Under the pieces are notes generated by a model. The model made no database searches and was not told the DNA's origin. It saw nothing but the letters and a program-made list of their open reading frames with translations. From a virus: DNA of 64,000 bases. The position numbers and the translations under genes were made by a program. Positions 48,836 to 56,808 of this stretch are shown piece after piece (the stretch's first letter is position 1; each line of letters opens with the position of its first letter). Location: IMG/VR virus record IMGVR_UViG_3300027906_000003, positions 1 through 64,000 of that record. The stretch is one strand, 5' to 3'.

Positions 48836-50476
48836 ATGGCAACAGTAATTCAAATCAAACGAAGCACAGGAGTATCCGCACCAGCAGTCTCAGACTTAGC
48901 TGAAGGCGAATTAGCTTATGTGCAGGATAGGTCGAATTCAGGTGCTGGTGCTAAACTATACATCGAATCAGTAGATTCTGATAACTCTACTCCATTAATT
49001 CAAGCAATTGGTGGTAAGTATTATACAGATATCTTAGCTGGTTCAGCTGCGACTCCTGCCAACTTTAAAGTTGGTAATGGTTCAACAGCAGGTGCAAGTT
49101 TACAACTATTAGAAGACAGTGACAACGGAACACATTTCGTTGGATTAAAAGCTGCCGATACAATAGCTTCATCAGTTACCTTTACACTTCCAGCTGCCGA
49201 CGGTTCTGCTAACCAAGTGTTAGGAACAGACGGCTCAGGAACACTTTCGTTCTTATCAACAACATCTACGCTCGCAGGTGCAAGTGATACTAATATCACA
49301 ACACCAGCTGATGCGTCAATGCTTTTATATGACACAGGAACATCGAAATGGATAGACAATGTTATGTCCGGCGATGCTACTATGACAGATGGTGGTGTTT
49401 TAACAATCGCAAACGATGCCGTTGAACAGGCTATGATTGCAGACGACGCTGTTGGTGCAGACCAACTTGCGGCTTCAGCAGTTGTATTTGGTTCATTAGC
49501 AGGTGCGATGGTACAAACATCAGGTGAATCATTTAGTGATGACGATGTCTCATTAATGACTTCAGCTGCAATCTTGGACAAAATCCAAGCAACTGCAACA
49601 CTAGAAGACTTAGATGTCGCTGGTGATTCAGGAACAGGTGCAGTAGATTTAGACTCACAATCATTAACAATCGCTGGTACAGCGAACGAGATTGAAACAT
49701 CTGCTAGTGGACAAACTATAACAGTTGGTCTTCCTAACAATGTGACAGTCGCAAACAATTTAACCGTTTCAGGAAACTTAATATCAGACGATATTACAAC
49801 TGCAACTTTAACAACATCTGGTAACTTAACAGTCACAGGAAACTTGGCCGTTAACGGAACTACAACTACAGTAAACTCAACAACAGTAAATATTGCTGAC
49901 CCTGTATTTGAAATTGGTGACGATTCATCAGATGACAACCTAGACAGAGGTATTAAATTTAAATACAACTCTGGTGGTGCAAAGATTGGTTTCTTCGGAA
50001 TGGATGATACTGACGGTTCTTTTGTTGCTCTATCAAGTGCAACAGATAGTTCATCAGTATTCTCTGGAACTGCAATGGCAGGTAAATTCGGCAACTTAAC
50101 AGCTGCTGGTTTAGCAATGTCAGGAAGTATTTCTTCTTATGCAGGTTCAGCTCCAACAGATGGACAGTTATTAATAGGTGATACAGCTTCAGGAATAATG
50201 GACGCTGCTACTCTTACTGCTGGTGATGGTATTGACATCACTAACGGTGCAGGTGCAATTACGATTGCTACCGAAGTGGGTACTGCTTCTAACTTAGGTT
50301 CTGTAATTATCGCAGTTGGGGAAGGCATGGATGTGGCTTACTCAGGTGGTACTGCTACTCTTTCAGGAGAGGATGCAACTACAACCAATAAAGGTATTGC
50401 AAGTTTTGCTACAGCAAACTTTACAGTATCAAGTGGTGCGGTTTCTATCACAGGTATCGATGGCGGTACATTTTAA
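48836..50476 (+). CDS. Tail fibre protein ending in DGGTF
   Basis: The 546-residue product starts ATVIQIKRSTGVSAPAVSDLAEGELAY, the usual N-terminus of marine phage fibres, then shows GKYYTDILAG, LPAADGSANQVLGTDGSGTLSF and a series of alternating beta repeats (NLTVSGNLI, NLTVTGNLAV) forming a trimeric shaft. A middle part (DAVEQAMIADDAVGADQLA) is hyaluronidase/shaft-like. It ends GIDGGTF without a globular tip domain. A 134-base structured leader precedes it. Confidence 0.8.
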   Translation: MATVIQIKRSTGVSAPAVSDLAEGELAYVQDRSNSGAGAKLYIESVDSDNSTPLIQAIGGKYYTDILAGSAATPANFKVGNGSTAGASLQLLEDSDNGTHFVGLKAADTIASSVTFTLPAADGSANQVLGTDGSGTLSFLSTTSTLAGASDTNITTPADASMLLYDTGTSKWIDNVMSGDATMTDGGVLTIANDAVEQAMIADDAVGADQLAASAVVFGSLAGAMVQTSGESFSDDDVSLMTSAAILDKIQATATLEDLDVAGDSGTGAVDLDSQSLTIAGTANEIETSASGQTITVGLPNNVTVANNLTVSGNLISDDITTATLTTSGNLTVTGNLAVNGTTTTVNSTTVNIADPVFEIGDDSSDDNLDRGIKFKYNSGGAKIGFFGMDDTDGSFVALSSATDSSSVFSGTAMAGKFGNLTAAGLAMSGSISSYAGSAPTDGQLLIGDTASGIMDAATLTAGDGIDITNGAGAITIATEVGTASNLGSVIIAVGEGMDVAYSGGTATLSGEDATTTNKGIASFATANFTVSSGAVSITGIDGGTF

Positions 50477-50503
50477 TAACGCTTAATCTAACGGAGAATT
50501 CAG

Positions 50504-51331
50504 ATGGCAACAGTAATACAATTCAAAAGAAGTTCTACTCAGAATAGTGTTCCTGCTACTAGTGATTTAGCACTAGGTGAATTAGCAGTCAACACTTACC
50601 ACGGTAGATTCTATACTGAAAAGAACGATGGTTCTGCTTCAGTTGTAGAAGTTGGGTCTAACCCAGCATCTCTTACTGTTAACGACGCATTCTCATTCCC
50701 AACTGCTGACGGTTCTTCGAATCAGGTCTTAAAGACTAATGGTTCAGGAACTTTAGCGTGGTCAGACCAACCAAGTTCAGGCATGGTAGTATTTACATAT
50801 ACAATGTCTGGCACTACAACATCAATCACAGGTAATGATGATAGTTCAAACTCATTATCATATACAAGTGGTTCAGAATCAGTATACATCAACGGTGTTA
50901 AATTAGTTGGAGGTGGTGCAGACTATACTGCAACTAGCTCAACAGTTATAACACTTGCTGAGAATGCTGTATCTGGTGATGTTGTTCAGGTTGTTGCAAT
51001 AACAGCGGCTAGTAATCTAGTCCAAGGTTTCTTCACAACAGGAAGCTTTACAGCTACTACTGCAGACCAGGTCTTATCATCAAACGCAGTTGCGAACAAG
51101 GCAGTTAAGTATGTTATTAACGCCACACACGCGTCAGCAGGAACTCACGCAGCTGAGGTCCTACTGATTAATAATGGTACAAATTCATATTTTGTGCAAT
51201 ACGGTGATGTTTATTCATCATCTTCATTGTTTACTTTGAGTTCAGATATTGATTCAGGAAACATGAGATTACTCGTGACTCCTGCCAATACTAACACAAC
51301 GATAGACACTTTCCAAATTAGACATAGTTAA
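50504..51331 (+). CDS. Tail fibre/adhesin protein
   Basis: The N-terminus (ATVIQFKRSSTQNSVPATSDLALGELAVNT) is paralogous to the fibre just upstream. The middle has FPTADGSSNQVLKTNGSGTLAW and a VYINGVKLVGGGADYT module. The last 80 residues form a C-terminal domain related to those of the next two fibre genes (VKYVINATHASAGTHAAEVLLINNG, then MRLLVTPANTNTTID). GGAG precedes the start. It is likely to be a receptor-binding fibre. Confidence 0.75.
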   Translation: MATVIQFKRSSTQNSVPATSDLALGELAVNTYHGRFYTEKNDGSASVVEVGSNPASLTVNDAFSFPTADGSSNQVLKTNGSGTLAWSDQPSSGMVVFTYTMSGTTTSITGNDDSSNSLSYTSGSESVYINGVKLVGGGADYTATSSTVITLAENAVSGDVVQVVAITAASNLVQGFFTTGSFTATTADQVLSSNAVANKAVKYVINATHASAGTHAAEVLLINNGTNSYFVQYGDVYSSSSLFTLSSDIDSGNMRLLVTPANTNTTIDTFQIRHS

Positions 51332-51341
51332 GGAGTAGAAA

Positions 51342-51752
51342 ATGGCTAAAACAAACGCATTTAAAATCGCTGAGTTAATAAGAGTTTTCTCTTATGATTC
51401 ATCTGCTGATGTTATCACTACTTCTAAGGAACTAGATACTAAACATAGAACTTCAAGTTCTTTGACAACAACTGCAACTACAGAGGTAAATTTAGATACC
51501 TTTGCTCATGCTTCTTATAGAGCAGCGAGATACATTGTGGCAATGTCAAAGGGTTCTGATTTCCATTCTACAGAGATAGTATTAGTTCATGACGGAAGTG
51601 CGGTGACAATGACTCAGTATGGCACACTCAAATCGGCCACTTTGGCATCATTTGATTCAGATATTTCTGGTTCAGATGCACGATTGAGGGTAACTCCAGC
51701 GTCAAGCAGTTCTACGGTTATTAATATTCATAGAGTATTAGTTTCAGCGTAA
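51342..51752 (+). CDS. Short fibre protein built on the shared C-terminal domain
   Basis: The 136-residue product has a short N-terminal linker and then SYRAARYIVAMSKGSDFHSTEIVLVHDGS followed by MTQYGTL and ARLRVTPASSSSTVI, the same domain that ends the gene at 51844. It looks like a free-standing copy of the tip module. A strong terminator follows. Confidence 0.68.
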   Translation: MAKTNAFKIAELIRVFSYDSSADVITTSKELDTKHRTSSSLTTTATTEVNLDTFAHASYRAARYIVAMSKGSDFHSTEIVLVHDGSAVTMTQYGTLKSATLASFDSDISGSDARLRVTPASSSSTVINIHRVLVSA

Positions 51753-51771
51753 GACTTCTTTATATTATTCG

Positions 51772-51798
51772 AAAGGGGAACTTAGTTCCCCTTTTTTT
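51772..51798 (+). terminator. Intrinsic terminator
   Basis: AAAGGGGAAC pairs with GTTCCCCTTT around a TTA loop (ten base pairs) and runs into a seven-base T tract. It is the best rho-independent terminator in the window and separates two fibre transcription units. A late promoter follows at 51812. Confidence 0.93.
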
Positions 51799-51811
51799 GG
51801 TCTACAAATCT

Positions 51812-51819
51812 TATAAATA
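51812..51819 (+). promoter_or_regulatory. T4-type late promoter TATAAATA
   Basis: A perfect box fourteen bases after the terminator and 24 bases before the next ATG, restarting late transcription of the fibre genes. Confidence 0.72.
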
Positions 51820-51843
51820 GTATAACACAAGAGATTCTTTTAT

Positions 51844-52680
51844 ATGGCAACAAAATCTAAATTTTATGCAGACTTAGGATTAGAATCAGCAAGTAATTTG
51901 CAAGTTGATGGTAATGCAACCATTACAGGTAATTTAACTGTAAACGGAACAACCGTGACAGTTAATAGTGCCACAACTTCTGTTGCTGATTCAATGTTAG
52001 AACTTGCAAACGGCAATACATCGTCAGATACACTAGACATTGGGTTCTACGGAAACTATAATGACGGTATTGGTAGTGAAAGTGGTGTTTCAGAATATAC
52101 AGGACTCTTTAGAGATGCAAGTGATTCAACATGGAAACTATTTGATGGTTTAGAAGTAGAACCAACTTCAACTGTTAATGTTTCAGGAACAAATTATGCA
52201 CTTGCAGACATGCAGGTAGGTGACTTGACAGCAACAACTCTTACTGCAACAAACAGTATTACAGGTGCTTCGATAGTCTTTCCAACCAGTGACGGAACTA
52301 GTGGACAAGCTATTGTGACTAATGGTTCAGGAACTTTATCATTTGAGACCGTCTCAGGTGGTTTAGATGGTGGAACATTGACAACAACTTCAACTTCTGA
52401 AACTACAATGGATAGTTTTGTAATATCAACATATAGAAGTGGAAAATACCAAATCTCAATATCAGATTCAACTAGTGGAGATTATCAACAAACAGAAATC
52501 TCAGTAGTTCATGACGGAACGAGTGCCTACTTTACCCAATACGGAACGATAACAACAGATACAAGTGAATTGGCAACATTTGGAGTTGATATAAATATCA
52601 ATACCTTACGAATCAGGATAACTCCTGCTTCATCTAATTCAACTGTATTTAAATTTAAGAAAATACTTGTAGATATTTAA
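51844..52680 (+). CDS. Tail fibre protein with internal DGGTL joint and shared tip domain
   Basis: The 278-residue product has shaft repeats (NLQVDGNATITGNLTVNGT, then VADSMLELANGN) and a FPTSDGTSGQAIVTNGSGTLSF module, then LDGGTL, then a tip domain (STYRSGKYQISISDSTSGDYQQTEISVVHDG, AYFTQYGTI, LRIRITPASSNSTVF). The DGGT peptide that ends other fibres lies exactly at the shaft-tip boundary here. It is preceded by its own late promoter. Confidence 0.77.
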   Translation: MATKSKFYADLGLESASNLQVDGNATITGNLTVNGTTVTVNSATTSVADSMLELANGNTSSDTLDIGFYGNYNDGIGSESGVSEYTGLFRDASDSTWKLFDGLEVEPTSTVNVSGTNYALADMQVGDLTATTLTATNSITGASIVFPTSDGTSGQAIVTNGSGTLSFETVSGGLDGGTLTTTSTSETTMDSFVISTYRSGKYQISISDSTSGDYQQTEISVVHDGTSAYFTQYGTITTDTSELATFGVDININTLRIRITPASSNSTVFKFKKILVDI

Positions 52681-52710
52681 ATTTAGTCCGTGCCGAGAGG
52701 ACACAACTAT

Positions 52711-52718
52711 TATAAATA
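52711..52718 (+). promoter_or_regulatory. T4-type late promoter TATAAATA
   Basis: A perfect box 36 bases before the start at 52755; AGGAC stands before the ATG. Confidence 0.68.
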
Positions 52719-52754
52719 TCTGTATACTAACACATTCTAAACTAGGACAGATAT

Positions 52755-53015
52755 ATGGCAACAACAAATACATTTGTAGTAGAATACGGATTGACAGTTG
52801 GAACAACCGAAGTTATAAATTCATCAGGAAAGATACAAGCGGCAGCTATTTCAACCTTAGATTCTGATGACCTTTCGGAAGGTTCTACAAATCAATATTT
52901 TACTAACGCGAGAGCAAGAGGGTCTATATCCTTAGCTTCTGGAGAGACAAATCTCAGTTATAATTCTACATCTGGAGAACTTAGTCTACCAACAGTTAAC
53001 GGAGGTACCATCTAA
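52755..53015 (+). CDS. Small fibre-type protein ending in NGGTI
   Basis: The 86-residue product (NTFVVEYGLTVGTTEVINSSGKI, LSEGSTNQYFTNARARGSISL) matches the N-terminal and DLSEGSTNxYFTNAR modules of the next, larger fibre but stops at VNGGTI. It overlaps that gene by one base. It may be a short fibre or a remnant of module shuffling that is still expressed. Confidence 0.62.
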   Translation: MATTNTFVVEYGLTVGTTEVINSSGKIQAAAISTLDSDDLSEGSTNQYFTNARARGSISLASGETNLSYNSTSGELSLPTVNGGTI

Positions 53016-55084
53016 TGGCGGGTGAAAAGAACTTTAATATTAAAAATGGACTATCAGTTCAAGGCGTAGAAGTAATAAACTCGTCTGGTGACTTAGTTGC
53101 CGGCGGAGTTGGAACAGCAGTTCAAGAGGCCATTGCAGATAAAATCGGTGGAATACTCAGTGCAACAGGTGGTGCAACTGCAACATACAATGATGGTGCA
53201 GACACTATCGTTATTGATGTTCCAATTACAGATGAAGATAACATGGCATCAAACAGTGCTACTGCTATTCCTTCACAACAATCAGTCAAAGCATATGTAG
53301 ACTCTCAAATCTTAACAAAAGACAATACAGATGAGATAACAGAGGGTTCAACTAATTTATATTTCACAAACGCAAGAGCAGATGCCAGAATTGCAAACGC
53401 AATCAAAGATGAAGATAACATGGCATCAGATAGTGCAACTCATGTTCCTTCACAACAATCTGTTAAGGCTTTTGTAGCCACACAACTTGCAACTAAAGAC
53501 GCATTATCAGAACTTTCAGGTGATTCAGACGATATCACAGAGGGTACAACAAACTTATTCCATACATCTGAAAGAGTTGCAGATGTTGTTGGAGGAATGG
53601 TGACTTCAAATACCGAATCTGGTATAACAGTCACATATGAGGATGGTGATAACACTTTAGACTTTGCAATAGGAACACTAAACCAAAACACAACAGGTTC
53701 AGCAGCTACTCTAACAACTCCAAGAGCAATTTCAGGTACCAACTTTGATGGTTCTGCAGACATTACTTTAACGACTGCCGGAATAACAGAAAACACAAAT
53801 CTCTACTATACAAACGAAAGAGTTGATGATAGAGTCAACGCATTATTGACTGCTGGTACTAACATAACAACATCATACGATGATGCAAATGGTACCTTAA
53901 CAATTAACTCTTCAGGTAAAACAGAAGAAGAAATTGAAGACATTGTAAACGGATTAGTTGTTGGTGGAACAGGAATATCATCAACATATGATGACGCTGC
54001 TGGAACATTAACACTTGCAACTTCTATTACACAATATGCAGATTCAGATGCTAGAGGTGCTATCTCAGTCACAGATTCAGGTGGAGATGGTAGTTTAGCA
54101 TATAATAACTCAACAGGTGTAATAACTTATACAGGACCAAGTGCATCAGAAGTAAGAGCTCATCTAAGTGCTGGAACTGGTGTATCATATTCAGGTGGTG
54201 CAATCAGTATTGGTCAGGCAGTTTCAACTTCTTCAGATGTCACATTTGGGGATATAGCTGCAACAGATATAACACTATCTGGAAACTTAACAGTTAATGG
54301 TACCACAACAACAGCTGCTTCTACTAACACAGTAATCACAGATAGATTGATTGAGTTAGGAAACGGAACAACAGGAACACCAGCAAATGATATGGGTCTT
54401 GTCTTCGAAAGAGGAAGTTCAGACAATGTATTTGTAGGTTGGGACGAAAGTGCAGACGCTGTTACCGTAGGAACAGGTTCATTTACAGGTGCTAGCACAG
54501 GTGATTTAACACATACAGTAGCTAACTTTACTGCTGGTGTTGGAACATTTGCCTCATTAGATATTTCAGGAAACGCAGACATTGACGGAACAATGGAAGC
54601 AGATGCGTATACAGTTGACGGAACTGCATTAAACGAATACATTGCCGATACAGTTGGTGCAATGGTATCGTCAAATACTGAAAGTGGCATCACAGTTGCT
54701 TATCAAGACGGAGACAATACATTAGACTTTACAATCGGAACACTTAACCAAAACACTACAGGTTCAGCGGCAACATTAACAACAGCCAGAGCAATAGCAT
54801 TAGGTGGAGATTTATCAGGTTCTGCAAACTTTGATGGTTCTGCAGATATAACAATTACTGCTACAGTAGCAGATGATTCACACAATCATACAATTGCAAA
54901 TGTAGATGGACTACAAACTGCATTAGATTCAAAATATGATTCAGGTGATAATATTGCAGCGGGAACAATAACAACAACGAATGCAAGTAATTCGGGTGGA
55001 TATGTAAGAAATGTATATCAGTCAACATCTAATCCAGGCAGTAGTGATGGTGCAGTTGGTGACTTATGGATATTATACAGTTAA
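53015..55084 (+). CDS. Long tail fibre protein
   Basis: The 689-residue product starts NFNIKNGLSVQGVEVINSSGDL and is built of repeated fibre modules: EDNMASxSATxxPSQQSVKAYV twice, DEITEGSTNLYFTNAR and variants several times, TLNQNTTGSAATLTTPRAI twice, and NLTVNGTTTTAAS. It ends with a short module (SNPGSSDGAVGDLWILYS) common to phage fibre tips. It is the main long fibre candidate of this island. Confidence 0.82.
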   Translation: MAGEKNFNIKNGLSVQGVEVINSSGDLVAGGVGTAVQEAIADKIGGILSATGGATATYNDGADTIVIDVPITDEDNMASNSATAIPSQQSVKAYVDSQILTKDNTDEITEGSTNLYFTNARADARIANAIKDEDNMASDSATHVPSQQSVKAFVATQLATKDALSELSGDSDDITEGTTNLFHTSERVADVVGGMVTSNTESGITVTYEDGDNTLDFAIGTLNQNTTGSAATLTTPRAISGTNFDGSADITLTTAGITENTNLYYTNERVDDRVNALLTAGTNITTSYDDANGTLTINSSGKTEEEIEDIVNGLVVGGTGISSTYDDAAGTLTLATSITQYADSDARGAISVTDSGGDGSLAYNNSTGVITYTGPSASEVRAHLSAGTGVSYSGGAISIGQAVSTSSDVTFGDIAATDITLSGNLTVNGTTTTAASTNTVITDRLIELGNGTTGTPANDMGLVFERGSSDNVFVGWDESADAVTVGTGSFTGASTGDLTHTVANFTAGVGTFASLDISGNADIDGTMEADAYTVDGTALNEYIADTVGAMVSSNTESGITVAYQDGDNTLDFTIGTLNQNTTGSAATLTTARAIALGGDLSGSANFDGSADITITATVADDSHNHTIANVDGLQTALDSKYDSGDNIAAGTITTTNASNSGGYVRNVYQSTSNPGSSDGAVGDLWILYS

Positions 55085-55104
55085 TAACTGTAAGGTGAAA
55101 ATAA

Positions 55105-55977
55105 ATGGTAACAGGTAATCAAAAGGTTAAAACCCCAGCTGGTTGGAATTCAACTAGAGGGGCTTGGGTTAAGACTGCATCAGACACATGGACAGATGTT
55201 GACCAGATTTATGTAAAAACTCCAACAGGTTGGAATAATGCGTCAGGTCAGGCAATTACTCAGAACCCTTACCCATATATTGCGAATAATCAAACCCCTT
55301 ATATTGCTAATGCTCAACAGCCTTATCCTTATATTGCGAATAACCAGACTCCATATATTGCAAATGGTCAACAACCATATCCGTATATAGCAAACAGTCA
55401 GACTCCTTATATAGCAAACGGTCAACAACCTTATCCATATCAGGCAAATAGTCAGACTCCTTATATTGCTAACGCACAACAACCGTATCCATATATTGCG
55501 AATAGTCAATCACCATATATTGCTAATGCAAGACAACCTGCAAAATATCAGAATCCTGTAAATGGACAACAACCCTATATTGCAAATGGTCAAAGAAATG
55601 AGTCATACAGAAATCCTGTAAACTATCAGACACCTTATATTGCAAATGCTAGACAACCTGCACATTATAGGAATCCTGTAAGTTATCGTGTGCCTTATAT
55701 TGCAAATGGTCAACAACCATTTACCTATAATGCAAGGTATCCGGCAACATATCCGGCAAATGCTCAGCAACCATTCACCTACAATGCAAGGTATCCTGCA
55801 ACATATCCGGCAAATGCAAGACAACCATTTACATATAATGCAAGATATCCTGCAAATGCAACATATCCTGCAAACGGACAACAACCGTCTACATATCCGT
55901 TCTTGTATAATGCACCTTATCCATTCTTCCAACCATTTGGTGGCGGCGGTGGTTCACCTAACATGAACTTGAAATAA
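55105..55977 (+). CDS. PYIAN repeat protein C
   Basis: Residues 1-50 are two copies of a fibre-type module (KTPAGWNSTRGAWVKTASDTWTDVDQIYVKT). Residues about 53-273 are tandem PYIAN units (QTPYIANAQQPYPYIAN pattern) passing into PFTYNARYPATYPAN units. The chain ends with a glycine-rich tail (FGGGGGSPNMNLK). It stands directly after the long fibre gene, as repeat protein A stands after another fibre gene. Probable fibre extension or adhesin; the family is not recognised. Confidence 0.62.
   Translation: MVTGNQKVKTPAGWNSTRGAWVKTASDTWTDVDQIYVKTPTGWNNASGQAITQNPYPYIANNQTPYIANAQQPYPYIANNQTPYIANGQQPYPYIANSQTPYIANGQQPYPYQANSQTPYIANAQQPYPYIANSQSPYIANARQPAKYQNPVNGQQPYIANGQRNESYRNPVNYQTPYIANARQPAHYRNPVSYRVPYIANGQQPFTYNARYPATYPANAQQPFTYNARYPATYPANARQPFTYNARYPANATYPANGQQPSTYPFLYNAPYPFFQPFGGGGGSPNMNLK
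55261..55924 (+). repeat. Coding repeat array encoding PYIAN and PFTYNARYPA units, set 3
   Basis: Units around CCTTATATTGCTAATG, 18-30 bases apart, repeat through most of the gene. The 3' part repeats a longer 66-69 base block (CCATTTACATATAATGCAAG type) at least three times. Confidence 0.78.
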
Positions 55978-56011
55978 TGGAGTATATAATGAATAAAACG
56001 GAGAACACACA

Positions 56012-56749
56012 ATGGCTATAGGATTTTACTGGACAAGTGCTCAAGGTAACACTAGGTCACCGTTTACTTATCAAGTCCCATTTACATATCGTGTGCCTTA
56101 CATTGCAAATGGTAGGTCACCATTTACTTATCAAGCATCATATCGTGTGCCTTATATTGCGAATGGTAGAAGTCCTTTCACATATCAAGCATCATATCGT
56201 GTGCCTTACATTGCAAATGGTAGGTCACCGTTTACATATAATGCAAGGTATCCGGCAGGTTATAGAAATCCGGTAAGTTATCGAGTTCCGTTTACATATT
56301 CAAATAGACAACCTGCATTATATCAGAATCCTGTAATTTATCAAGTTCCGTTTACTTACAACAATAGGTCTCCGTTTACATACAGAAACCCTGTAGATTA
56401 TAGAATACCGTTTACATATCAGTCAAGACAACCAGGCACATATCAGAGAACAGGACAAACTCCATTCACTTATCAGAATAGACAACCTGGAACATATGAA
56501 ACACAAGGTCAAACACCATTTACCTATCAAAACAGGCAACCAGGAACATATGATAGGCAAGGACAGACTCCATTCACTTATCAGAATAGACAACCTGGAA
56601 CATATGCAAGACAAGGTCAGACTCCATTCACTTATCAGAATAGACAACCTGGAACATATGCTACACAAGGTAGAACACCAGTGTCTCGTTGGGATGGAGT
56701 TTTATCACAAACTTGGCCAGCAGCTCCGTTTGATGCTACAAACTCATAA
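56012..56749 (+). CDS. PFTY repeat protein D
   Basis: The 245-residue chain is almost wholly repeats: PFTYQASYRVPYIANGRS three times, then PFTYNxR, and near the end QTPFTYQNRQPGTY with a three-residue changing linker four times. A short unique tail (SRWDGVLSQTWPAAPF) follows. An ACGGAG ribosome site lies upstream. It closes the second repeat pair. Confidence 0.62.
   Translation: MAIGFYWTSAQGNTRSPFTYQVPFTYRVPYIANGRSPFTYQASYRVPYIANGRSPFTYQASYRVPYIANGRSPFTYNARYPAGYRNPVSYRVPFTYSNRQPALYQNPVIYQVPFTYNNRSPFTYRNPVDYRIPFTYQSRQPGTYQRTGQTPFTYQNRQPGTYETQGQTPFTYQNRQPGTYDRQGQTPFTYQNRQPGTYARQGQTPFTYQNRQPGTYATQGRTPVSRWDGVLSQTWPAAPFDATNS
56045..56690 (+). repeat. Coding repeat array encoding PFTY units, set 4
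   Basis: Includes three near-identical 57-66 base blocks at about 56080-56240 and four near-identical 60-63 base blocks at about 56450-56665. DNA identity between blocks is high, unlike the older repeats of set 3. Confidence 0.8.
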
Positions 56750-56808
56750 ATCAACTCATAAAATAACACCTAAATATCTGTATTAAACAAACTTAATACA
56801 GGTATTTT

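Noticed and set aside
49021-50094. A long minus-strand open frame opposite the fibre gene at 48.8 kb (and similar ones at 53.4-54.9 kb)
   Set aside because: They mirror the serine/threonine/valine-rich coding of the plus strand, have no ribosome site or promoter, and match no protein pattern.
55077-55091. Perfect palindrome ACAGTTA-A-TAACTGT at the long fibre stop codon
   Set aside because: A one-base centre cannot form an RNA hairpin, it is not next to a promoter, and a single copy in AT-rich DNA may be chance.
55261-55560. Regular repeats resembling a CRISPR array
   Set aside because: The units are in frame, vary synonymously, have no unique spacers and encode PYIAN peptides.
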